Assembly (NCBI GenBank): GCA_918797485.1 | Contig: CAKKNE010000002.1 | Location: 2,198,501-2,262,500 of the forward strand | Length of the DNA: 64,000 bases | DNA from: Pelagomonas calceolata | Taxonomy: Eukaryota; Sar; Pelagophyceae; Pelagomonadales; Pelagomonadaceae | Reading direction: 5' to 3' | In this document: positions 55,746 to 63,914 of the stretch, piece after piece | Numbering within the stretch: position 1 is the first letter of the stretch | Layout of the letters: every line of letters begins with the position of its first letter | Translations under genes and position numbers: made by a program | Notes under the pieces: generated by a model | Database searches by the model: none | What the model saw: only the letters and a program-made list of their open reading frames with translations | What the model was told of the DNA's origin: nothing

Positions 55746-57896
55746 ATGCTTCGAGCAGCCCTGATCCTCGCGGGCACGAGCCGCGCGCTGGACCCGAGCG
55801 TCTTCGGCCGCTTCCGCACCTGGCCGATCACCGCCGTGCAGGAATTGGAGCAGCCGCTCCGGGACATGGGCCTGAACGTGCCCGCGTCCGAGATCGACGG
55901 CACGCGAGGCGACGGCGCGGTCGCGCTGAGCGACGCCTTGGTCTCGATCGGTGCCGCGGGCCGCGGCGGCACCGGTAGTTTCGTGAGCGACGACGGTTTG
56001 ATCCTGACGAACTGGCACGTCGCGTACGAGTACATCCGGCAGGCGTCCCTGCTCGAGGGCGAGGACTTCGTCAGGGACGGTTACGTGGCCAAGAGCCGCA
56101 AGGAGGAGCTCCGGGCGCCGAACTGCGAGGTCTGGTTGACGCGGCGCGTCGAGGACGTGAGCGACGCGGTCCTGGACGTCTTGGACGAGCCCGACCCGCT
56201 GAAGCGAGCCACGGCACTACGTGATAGAAGGCAGCAGATCGCGTCCTACGCCGAGAACGTCCTGAGGCAGCAGGCCCAGCAGCTGGGCGTCAGCGCGGAG
56301 GGCGTCCGCTGCGACGTGCAGGAGATGTTTGCCAACGAAAAGTATCTCTTATTCACGTACGAGCGGCTGCGCGACGTGCGCATCGCCTACGCGCCGCCGT
56401 CGTCCCTGGGCTCCTTCGGCGGCGACTCGGACAACTTCGAGTGGCCCCGGCACACGGCGGACTTCGCCCTGCTGCGGGCCTACGCCGACGCGGACAACGC
56501 GCCGGCGGACTACGCCGCCCAGAACGTGCCGTACACGCCGTCGAAGCGCCTCCGGCTGAACCCCGAGGGCGCGGACGACGGCGACTTTGTGTTTCTCCTG
56601 GGCTTTCCGGGCCGGACGTTGCGGTACGCGCCCTCTGCTAGATTGGAGTACAACAAGCAAGTGACGATTCCGGCCATCGTCGCGGACTTTGAGCGTAAGC
56701 TCGAAGCGATCCAGCGCTTCGAGGGCGACTCCGAGGAGACGCGCCTCGCGCTCGCGGGCATGCGCAAGTCGCTGGCCAACGAGTTGAAGAGGAACCGGGG
56801 CAAGCTCGTCGTGGCGTCGAAGGTGGACGTGCTGGAGGAGCGGCGCAAGGAGGAGAAGGAGCTGTCGGACGCGTATCCCGCGTGTGCCATCTTGCTCCAA
56901 GAGCTGCAGAACATCTATGTGGAGTTAGGCGAAGGCCAACCGGTGCTGGACGCGTTGTCGGAGCTGCGGGGCACGGTCCTGGGGTCGGCCTATCTGGCGG
57001 CAGCGCACGCCGTGCACGAGGCATCCGTCGAGCTCGCGAAGCCGGACGACGAGCGGGAGGCCGAGTACAGGGATCGGAACCGGCCGTTTCTGGAGAGGCG
57101 CTTGCGGACGCGCCTGGAGCAGGCCTACGCGCCGCACGAGGCGGCGCTCGTGGCGCACGCGCTGGACAGCGCGAGGCGAGCGGGCGTGTCGACGCACGGG
57201 TTCTTTTCGAAGGGCGGCGTCGTCGACGCCGTGCGCGCGTCGCCGCTCCCCGAGACGTTTTCGTTGGACGGCAGCTTAGACGCCTACGCTTCGGACCCGT
57301 TTGTGGGGCTGTCCGCGGCTTTATATCCGTTGTACGCGGCCGTGCGGGACGCGGGCAAGGCCCTGCTGAGCGACCGCGACCGCGTCACGGCCAGATTACT
57401 CGACTTCCGCCGCGCGACGTCCACGGAGCGCCTGTGGCCGGACTGCAACGGCGCCCTGCGATTATCCGCGGGCCGCGTCGAGGGCTGCGCGCCCCGCGAC
57501 GCCGTCGTGCACGGGCCCCGGACGACGCTCGGCGGTCTGTTGGACAAGGCGCACGAGGCCGAATTGAGGGGCGACGACGACGGCACGTTCACGCTGCCGC
57601 CGCGCCTCCGCGAGCTGCTGGAGGGCGGTCCGGAGGCGCTGGAGCGGCCCTGCTGCCTGCTGTACTCGACGGATACGGTCGGTGGCAACTCGGGCTCGCC
57701 GGTTCTAGACAGCGACGGCGACCTCGTCGCGATCAACTTCGACCGCGCGCGCGGCGGCCTCATGAACGAGTTCGCCTGGTCGCAGGAGCTCTCGCGGTCC
57801 ATCGGCGTCGACGTGCGGCTGATGCTCTGGCTCGTCGGCACGTTCGACGGCGCGAGCGACCTCGTGGCGGAGATGACGACGGAGAGTAAATCATGA
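55746..57896 (+). CDS. S46-family serine peptidase (dipeptidyl-peptidase 7/11-like)
   Basis: 716 residues, the usual length for the family. The catalytic triad is visible at positions close to those of bacterial enzymes: His near 91 in GLILTNWHVAYEYI, Asp near 239 in DNFEWPRHTADFALLRAYAD, and Ser near 649 in STDTVGGNSGSPVLDSDGDL. The chymotrypsin-like core is split by a long helical insertion (about 290-500, KLEAIQRFEGDSEETRLALA), typical of S46. Residue choice near 648-670 (NFDR) should set the P1 specificity, but I cannot assign it. The N-terminal MLRAALILAGTSRALDPSVF is a signal peptide, so the enzyme is secreted or organellar. S46 is best known from bacteria such as Bacteroidota, so a bacterial origin is possible. 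Confidence 0.93.
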   Translation: MLRAALILAGTSRALDPSVFGRFRTWPITAVQELEQPLRDMGLNVPASEIDGTRGDGAVALSDALVSIGAAGRGGTGSFVSDDGLILTNWHVAYEYIRQASLLEGEDFVRDGYVAKSRKEELRAPNCEVWLTRRVEDVSDAVLDVLDEPDPLKRATALRDRRQQIASYAENVLRQQAQQLGVSAEGVRCDVQEMFANEKYLLFTYERLRDVRIAYAPPSSLGSFGGDSDNFEWPRHTADFALLRAYADADNAPADYAAQNVPYTPSKRLRLNPEGADDGDFVFLLGFPGRTLRYAPSARLEYNKQVTIPAIVADFERKLEAIQRFEGDSEETRLALAGMRKSLANELKRNRGKLVVASKVDVLEERRKEEKELSDAYPACAILLQELQNIYVELGEGQPVLDALSELRGTVLGSAYLAAAHAVHEASVELAKPDDEREAEYRDRNRPFLERRLRTRLEQAYAPHEAALVAHALDSARRAGVSTHGFFSKGGVVDAVRASPLPETFSLDGSLDAYASDPFVGLSAALYPLYAAVRDAGKALLSDRDRVTARLLDFRRATSTERLWPDCNGALRLSAGRVEGCAPRDAVVHGPRTTLGGLLDKAHEAELRGDDDGTFTLPPRLRELLEGGPEALERPCCLLYSTDTVGGNSGSPVLDSDGDLVAINFDRARGGLMNEFAWSQELSRSIGVDVRLMLWLVGTFDGASDLVAEMTTESKS

Positions 57897-57904
57897 CACT
57901 ATTC

Positions 57905-58867
57905 TTAGTCTTCCTGGGAGTACGTGGCGGTCTTCCGGCGGGGGCGCGTCTTCGCCACCGGCGCTTCGCTGCTCTTGCGCCGCGCGCGAGGCTTCGGTTG
58001 CTCCTGCGTCTCGCCGCTGCTCTTGCGCCGCGGCCGCGTGGGCGCCTCCTCCGTCGCGGCACCGCTGCTCTTGCGACGCGGCCGCACTGCCGGCGCCGGC
58101 GCCGGCGCCTCACCGCCACTGCTCTTGCGGCGCGGCCGCGCCGGGGCCTCCGCGCTGGACTTGCGGCGCGCCCGCGGCTTTGGGGCCGCGGCGCTCGGCT
58201 TCGCCGCGGGTTCTCCGCCGCCCTTGCGCTTGCGCCGGCCCCGGCCCTTGTACTTGGGCGCCTCGGCGACCGCCGCCGCCTCCTTCGCCTTGCCCTTCGG
58301 CCGCCGGCGCTTGCGGCCCCCTGAGACCGGCAGCGCTGGCGTCGCGAACGGGACGTGGGCCGTCGTACTTTCGCGCGGCGCGGCGCCGAACTTGAGCCGC
58401 TCGAGCGCGAGCGCCGACGCGCTCGGCCGCGCGTCGAACAGGCTCCGGTGCGCGCGCTCGTCGCTGACGAAGATGTTGTCGGCGACGCGCGTCCGCCTCT
58501 CCACGACGGGCGGCGGCGCCGCGACCACGGGCTCCGCCGGGACCTCGACGAAGTCGGCCGCCGGCTCGGCGAGCTTGCGGCGCTTCGCGGCCGCCGCCTC
58601 GACGCGCCGCAGCGCGCCCGTGCGCCGGCGCGCGCGCGCGGGCTCGTCGTATTCCACGGCCGCGGCGTTCGCCGCGGCGTCCGGCTCCTCGTCCGAGAAG
58701 CCGTCCTCGTCCACCGTCCGAGGCGCGTTCCCGGCCTCCTCGGGCGCGTCGTCGTCGTCGTCGGAGCCGTTTGGTGCCTCCTCGGGCGCGTCGTCGTCGC
58801 TGTTCTCCCAGGCGGCGTCCTCGGCGTCGAGCGCCGCTTCGCGCTCGAAGTCGTCGTCGTCGTCCAT
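57905..58867 (-). CDS. Nuclear-type protein with RRKSS repeats
   Basis: 320 residues from MDDDDDFEREAALDAEDAAW. The first 85 residues are acidic with two DDDAPEEA repeats. The middle contains a compact segment RTRVADNIFVSDERAHRSLF and basic runs (GGRKRRRPKGKAKEAAAVAE). The last 120 residues repeat R-[AP]-R-R-K-S-S six or more times (ARRKSSAEAPARPRRKSSGG type), separated by Ala/Pro/Glu spacers; each is a predicted basophilic kinase site (RRKSS) and resembles linker-histone-like or SWR1-type tails. Function unknown. Its stop lies 8 bp from the stop of the convergent S46 peptidase gene. Confidence 0.7.
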   Translation of the reverse strand: MDDDDDFEREAALDAEDAAWENSDDDAPEEAPNGSDDDDDAPEEAGNAPRTVDEDGFSDEEPDAAANAAAVEYDEPARARRRTGALRRVEAAAAKRRKLAEPAADFVEVPAEPVVAAPPPVVERRTRVADNIFVSDERAHRSLFDARPSASALALERLKFGAAPRESTTAHVPFATPALPVSGGRKRRRPKGKAKEAAAVAEAPKYKGRGRRKRKGGGEPAAKPSAAAPKPRARRKSSAEAPARPRRKSSGGEAPAPAPAVRPRRKSSGAATEEAPTRPRRKSSGETQEQPKPRARRKSSEAPVAKTRPRRKTATYSQED

Positions 58868-59253
58868 CGCTGCTGCTATTTTGTGCGACGCTGCAGTTGC
58901 ATGCAGCACAAGCGAGCAATTGCTTCTCGTGGGCGCCACGGCTGCTATGTGCGACACAACGGCAGCGATGATGAGTGCCAGTCAGTACGCTTGCAGAGCC
59001 TCTGTCTCCGCAATTTATGTCGCTAAGCCGCGGTGCGTACAGCCCAGCTGCAGCTGCTTGCTAGGCATCCCTAGTGTCTTACAGGCCGCTAGCAAAGATT
59101 TGCTCGTCGCCGAGGAGTCGCCGGGAGGAATGCCGGCGAACACGCTGTTGCGCCGCCGAGGAGTGGCTGGGAGGAGGAGGGGACACGAGGTTAGAAACGC
59201 GCGCGAACGCGCCTTAGTCCAAGGGAGGAAACTACATACAAAGCACACTCTTC
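58868..59253. other. Intergenic region
   Basis: 386 bp between two minus-strand genes. It carries one copy of the recurring motif (59056-59093) and a short GAGGAGT[CG]GC[CT]GGGAGGA duplication near 59114-59174. No gene is seen. Confidence 0.45.
59056..59093 (+). repeat. Recurring CTAG-flanked intergenic motif, copy c
   Basis: GCTTGCTAG, a GCATCC spacer, then CTAGTGTCTTACAGG and CCGCTAGC, virtually identical to the copy at 15736 over more than 30 bases apart from spacer inversion. It lies 189 bp upstream of the ATG at 58867. Confidence 0.8.
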
Positions 59254-59807
59254 TCACTGGGCCGCCGGCGGCGGCGGCGTCATCGACGCCGGCGAGTCAG
59301 CAGTCGGCATTGGTATGGTGTTTGCGGGACGCTCCGGAGACTTGCCCGAGAATGCGCCGGTGACGCCGCTCAGTCTCGACGCCTGCTTCCGGAGGCTCCG
59401 CAACGGCGTCATCGATTTGCGCGTTTTGTCAACCTCCACCGTAGCGGGCGTCTCCGCGTCCTGCTGCTGGGCCTTGGCCAGCGGCGTCTCAGTTGGCCGC
59501 GGCGACTCGGCAATCGCGGGCTGCCCCTTGCGCAGCCAGCCTCCGCCGCCCATGCAGGCTCTACATTGTGCAAACATTTGTTCAGGTGGCGCCCGCCTAG
59601 CGTTTTCGGTCACCCATGTTTCTTCAGCCAGGTGGCGGACCCCGCACCTAACCTGCTTCGCTTCTCGAAGAGCTGCCAGCGTGCACGAGTAGTGCTGGAA
59701 CGACCTGTGCGGTGAAGAGTCGAGCTCGGGGACTTGGCCGGGGCCGTGTCTTCCGCCGCCGCCGCGAGAGCTAGCTCGTGCATAATCTCGGCTGCTTTAC
59801 GGTGCAT
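59254..59807 (-). CDS. Small basic protein of unknown function, two exons
   Basis: Proposed exons 59653-59807 and 59254-59560 (153 aa), starting MHRKAAEIMHELALAAAAED. The 92-bp intron (59561-59652, donor GTTAGG, acceptor TGTAG) joins LFEKRSR to ACMGGGGWLRKGQPAIAESP in frame. The product is Ser/Thr/Pro-rich with TPLRSLRKQASRLSG. No family recognised. The ATG may not be the true start, because upstream sequence was not testable for further exons. Confidence 0.45.
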
Positions 59808-59944
59808 CCGGCGTTTTCAATCGTTTCGGGTGTCCAGCATTGATGCGAGACCGTCAGCATTGTCTGCTTTTGCACGCGTATCCGCTCGCCTTGGACCCAC
59901 CGAGAGGCCAGCCTCCAGCCGCGCGCGCTCGCAGGCCCGAAGAA

Positions 59945-61410
59945 ATGAAACTCCTCCGCGCCATGGTTCCCGCGCTCTCGGCCGCCCTCCGCGCGCCGGC
60001 TCGCCTCGTGGGCCGCGGCCGCGCGCTGCACGCGACGGCGGCGCGCGGTGCCGGCTCGGGCGGGCTCTTCGAGGACGCCACGGCGCTCGTGGGCAACACG
60101 CCCGTCGTGAAGATCAGCGACAAGCTCTGGCCTGTGTGGAAATCAAGTTTCGGGCGCCCCACGCCATCGACGCGACGTTGTCCCCGTGGCCGCGTCGGTA
60201 ACCTAACTCACTGGTTGATTTCCACACAGGCTCGCGCCGCCCGGCGTCGAGGTCTACGCCAAGTGCGAGTACTTTAATCCGCTCGCGTCGGTCAAGGACC
60301 GCCTCGCGGTGGCCATCATCGAGGACGCTGAAAAAAGGGGCGAGCTCAAGCCGGGGATGACCGTCGTGGAAGCCACGTCGGGCAACACGGGCATCGCCGT
60401 GGCCATGGTCTGTGCCCAGCGCGGCTACGACTGCGTCATCTGCATGGCCGAGCCCTTCTCCGTCGAGCGCCGCCGCCTCATGCGCATGCTGGGGGCCAAG
60501 GTCATCGTGACGCCGAAAGCCGGCAAGGGCACGGGCATGGTGCGCAAGGCCGAGGAGCTCTGCGCCAAGAACGGCTGGTTCCTCTGCCACCAGTTCGGAT
60601 CTGTGTCGAAATCAACCACTGAGTTGCGTTTACGTCGCGTCGATGGCGTGCAGCGGCTGATTTTTTTTTCCCACAGGTTCGAGAACGAGGCGAACTGGAA
60701 GTTCCACGAGGCCACGACCGGCCCCGAAATCATCGCTGATTTCAAGGCGTCGGGCAAGAAGTTGACCCACTGGGTCACCGGGTACGGTACTGGAGGTACT
60801 TTCCACGGCGCGGGCAAGGCCCTCAAGGCGTCGATTCCGGACCTGAAGATTGTGTTGGCCGAACCGGAGGCTGCTGGATTATTGGCCTCTGGCGTGGCCA
60901 CGGAGCGCAATGCTGATGGGTCACCGAAAGCCTCGCACCCCGCCTTCGCGGCGCACCCTATTCAGGGCTGGACGCCCGATTTTATCCCCAAGGTCCCTCG
61001 ACAGTGCATAAATCAAATTGTCGCGGCGCGTCTCCGCCACTGGCCACCCGACTCACTGGTTGATTTGCGCACAGGTCCTCGAGGACGCGCCCATGGCCGA
61101 GTTGCAGGACGAGCTCTTCCCTATCCCTGGCGATGCGGCCGTGAACACCGCCAAAGCTTTGGCTGCCAAGGAGGGCCTGCTCACGGGTATCTCGGGTGGC
61201 GGCACGATGTACGCCGCGCTCGAGACGGCCAAGAAGGCCCCCAAGGGCTCGGTGATCCTCGCCATGCTCCCGGACACGGGCGAGCGCTACCTCTCGACGC
61301 CGCTCTTCGCCGACATCCCGGCGGACATGAACGACGAGGAGCTCTCCATCGCCAAGTCGACGCCGTCCTTCCAGCTCATCCCGGGCCAGGAGCCGGTCCT
61401 CGCGGCCTAG
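59945..61410 (+). CDS. cysK: Cysteine synthase (O-acetylserine sulfhydrylase), four exons
   Basis: Exons 59945-60123, 60230-60592, 60677-60992 and 61075-61410 (397 aa). The enzyme makes cysteine from O-acetylserine and sulfide. The N-terminus MKLLRAMVPALSAALRAPARLVGRGRALHA is a mitochondrial or plastid transit peptide. The PLP lysine is Lys82 in PLASVKDRLA, the substrate loop is TSGNTGIAVA, and the PLP phosphate loop is YGTGGTFHGAGK. All three introns are introners; splicing joins ISDKLAPPGVEVYAKCEYFN, FLCHQFENEANWKFHE and IPKVLEDAPMAELQDE, each restoring family sequence. Three introners in one 1.2-kb coding sequence is the highest density in the window. Confidence 0.96.
60124..60229 (+). mobile_element. 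Introner element, intron 1 of cysteine synthase (GC-AG)
   Basis: 106 bp; body 60132-60229 with perfect 15-bp terminal repeats (CTGTGTGGAAATCAA). Flanks are GCTCTGGC and GCTCGCGC (6 of 8). Only a GC donor at 60124 keeps the reading frame, so this is a GC-AG intron in which the target duplicate happens to begin GC. Core CCACGCCATCGACGCGACG. Because both ends are intact, it is probably among the youngest copies. Confidence 0.93.
60593..60676 (+). mobile_element. Introner element, intron 2 of cysteine synthase
   Basis: 84 bp. Left end CTGTGTCGAAATCAA; right end GATTTTTTTTTCCCACAG, worn and with an expanded T run that strengthens the polypyrimidine tract. Flanks GTTCGGAT and GTTCGAGA (first five bases equal). 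Interior core CGCGTCGATGGCGTGCAG, opposite in direction to intron 1. Confidence 0.92.
60993..61074 (+). mobile_element. Introner element, intron 3 of cysteine synthase
   Basis: 82 bp. Left end CAGTGCATAAATCAA, right end TTGATTTGCGCACAG. Flanks GTCCCTCGA and GTCCTCGA differ by one extra base. The shared core is lost, but the ACTCACTGGTTGATTT right-hand part matches intron 1. Confidence 0.92.
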
Positions 61411-61448
61411 ACGAACGAGTACGTAACAATGTGCTTATGCTAGACTCA

Positions 61449-63400
61449 CTACTTCCTAGCCTTCTTCTTCTGCTTCCGCTTCGCGAGCTTCGCCCGCACG
61501 GACGCCGCCAAATCCCCAACAGCTGGTGCGTCGTCCTCGGCGTCGCGCTTCTCCGCCGCGGCGGCCTGCGCCGCGGCGTCGTCGCGCTTGGCCCGCCGCC
61601 GCTTCGACTGCTCCTCGAGGACAGCACTCATCCCGGCCGTCTTCTTGAACTCCGGCGCGGACGTGTCCACGCCAAACCGGTCGTCGCCGTCCAACAGCCC
61701 GCGGAAGCGGTCATCTTTCGCGTCGAACTCGAATCCCGAACGATCCTGCTTCGCGAGCAAGGCGTCGCGCTCGCGCTTGCGCTTGCCCTTGAGCTTCGGC
61801 TTCGCGGCGAGCTTCTCCGCGCGCACTAATTTGGACGCGTCGTAGTCTCTGTCGTCGTCACTATCATCATCGTCAACAGCGGGTCGCGTCGCGGGCGCCT
61901 TGCCGGCCTTCTTCGCTTGCGCCTCGCGCTGCTTCTCCTTGAGCTTCTGCTTGCGCGCCGCCTTGCGCTCGCCTGCGTGGAAATGGAGTGTCGAGGCGCC
62001 CCGCCATCGACGCGACGTCGTCTCCGTGACAGGGATGGTTAATTTCTGCACGGGCGCCTACGCTTGCGCCGCTCGCGCGCCTCCCAGGGCGTCTCGCCCT
62101 CGTCGTTCGGCGCCTCGCCGCCGAACTCATCAAATGACACTTGCACATCTTCCGCCGTGGTGTCGCCCTCGGCAGCCCCAAAAAAGTCATCATCAAAACC
62201 CTCGCCCGACGCCTCCCGCGTCGGTTGGTCCTCCGCGGGCTTCTGCGGGTCCAAGCCGAGCATCTTCCGCAAGTTCGCCGCGTTGCCGCCGTCGTCGTCG
62301 GAGTCGTCGCTGTCGGCGAGGTACTTCGACGCCGTCGCGGCGTCGGGATCTTTCAGCATCTCCTCGATGGCGTGCTGGCGGTGGCCGTCGTCGTCGTCGA
62401 AGGTGCACTTCACCTTCGTCTGTTGGCGCGCGGCGCAGACGTACGCCTTGGGCGGCTTGTAGGCTTCGGCAGACGTGGCCTCGTCGCGCTTCCGCCCTTC
62501 GTCGAAGGTCGTCTCGTCGGGGATGAACGACAGGTTCAGGGGCACGGACGTCGCTTCGATCTCGACGCCGTCGCCGGACGCGTAGACGGCCTCGGCCGTC
62601 GCGGGCGCGTCGAACGTCGCGACGGCGAAGTACCGCCGCAGCTTCTTGAGCTCGTAGGCCCGCAGCTTCTCGGCGTCGAAGCCCTCTTCCGCCTCGTCCT
62701 CCGACCCGGAGTCCGACGACGCGTCCGGCGCGTCGTCCGCGAAGATGCCGCCCGGCCCGAACTTCTCCTCCCGTTCCATCTCGCGCGCGCCGTACTCCGA
62801 CGCGTACACCACGACTCGGGAGCACTGGCCGCCCGGCGGGCAGAGCGACTGGAGCATCACGAGTAGGTCCTGCGCGCGGCAGTGCTTCCACTCCTGGTCG
62901 GTCACGGCGAGCCTCGCGGCCTCGACGCTCCCCTCGACGGTGTCGTGCGTCGGCGGCAGGTCCGCGTCCCAGGCGCGCACCTCGACCTCCTCCAGCTCGT
63001 CGCTCTCGTCTCCAGAAGATCCGTCGTCGGACGACGACGACGCCGCGTCGTCGTCATCCTCGCCGCGCATCTTCGCGTCGAGCTCGGCCCGCCGCGCGCG
63101 CTCCGGCGCCGTCAGGCCGTCGTCGAGCTCGTAGAACGGCGCCAGGCTCTCGGCCTGCGCGTTCTTGTCGACCTTGCGGCCGCGCTTGTCGACCTTGCCT
63201 TGCGCGAGTCCGAAGCGCTCGTCGTCCAGCGCGCCCTTGAAGCGCGGGTCGATCTTCAGCTTGCGCTTCTTGCGGCCGCCTCGGAACGTCGGGTCCGTCG
63301 CCGCGTGCGCGAAGCGCTCGTCGTCTTCGAGCCCGTGCTTCTGCTTCGCGGCCATGGCCTTTTTTATTTGCTTGTGGGACTTTTTCTTCGAGGGATCCAT
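61449..63400 (-). CDS. ESF1: ESF1-type pre-rRNA processing factor, two exons
   Basis: Exons 62062-63400 and 61449-61972 (620 aa). It is a nucleolar protein needed for early 18S rRNA processing. Near the N-terminus is TFRGGRKKRKLKIDPRFKGA and DDERFGLAQGKVDKRGRKV, the ESF1 hallmark. The middle has the RRM-like region (QDLLVMLQSLCPPGGQCSRV and LRRYFAVATFDAPATAEAVY), split by acidic runs, and the C-terminus carries the NUC153 motif DDRFRGLLDGDDRFGVDTSA. Acidic Asp/Glu/Ser stretches and Lys/Arg-rich helices are typical of this family. The introner falls in the basic helix (ERRKRERKAARKQKL). Confidence 0.95.
61973..62061 (-). mobile_element. Introner element acting as intron (ESF1 gene)
   Basis: 89 bp, minus strand. 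Left end CCGTGCAGAAATTAA, right end CATTTCCACGCAG; flanks GTAGGCGC and GCGAGCGC (5 of 8). Core CGCGTCGATGGCGGGGCGCC in transcript sense. The donor GT comes from the duplicate and the AG from the element end, as in the other copies. Confidence 0.9.
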
Positions 63401-63914
63401 GCTTATTATATCCAGTCGCGCCGCGGTGGCACACCTGTGGCTCTCTGGGCTGTGGCTCTGTGCAGTTATTGATGCGCAGTTGCGTTACACAAACGCTGCT
63501 ACGGGTGCGTTGCACGCGTGCGATAACAAAACGCGTGTCGGGCAAAATGCACGCTTGCGCAGTGCCGTTTTGTATATCGCCTGTCGAGGCTGCAGAGACC
63601 AGGCAGTGCAAGGCCTCTACCAGACTTCTGCCATGCCAGGGGGCGCATTAATCGCGCCGGGACTGTTCACGCGTCTGTAGCGACTTCTAAAATGAGCTGC
63701 TAGCGGCCTTAAGACTCTAGCAATATTGCGAGTTTAAGCGCGGAGCCGCGGGCGCGGCTAATCGAGCCAAACCGAGCAAGACACAGCCTGTGCGCTAGCT
63801 GACAGCCATACTCTTGGCTGCGAGATCGCGCTGCACAAGAAACCGCCGCCGCCGGCCGCGCACCAGCCAAGCCAAAAGCCAAGTCAAGCCGGTCGCGCCC
63901 TACATACAAAAACC
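63401..63914. other. Divergent intergenic region
   Basis: 514 bp between ESF1 and the partial plus-strand gene at the edge. Contains one copy of the recurring motif (63698-63723). The rest shows no gene or RNA. Confidence 0.45.
63698..63723 (-). repeat. Recurring CTAG-flanked intergenic motif, copy g
   Basis: Minus strand reads TTGCTAGAGTCTTAAGGCCG with GCTAGC at the end, a slightly diverged copy. It lies 192 bp upstream of the ATG at 63915 and 298 bp from the ESF1 start. Confidence 0.65.
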
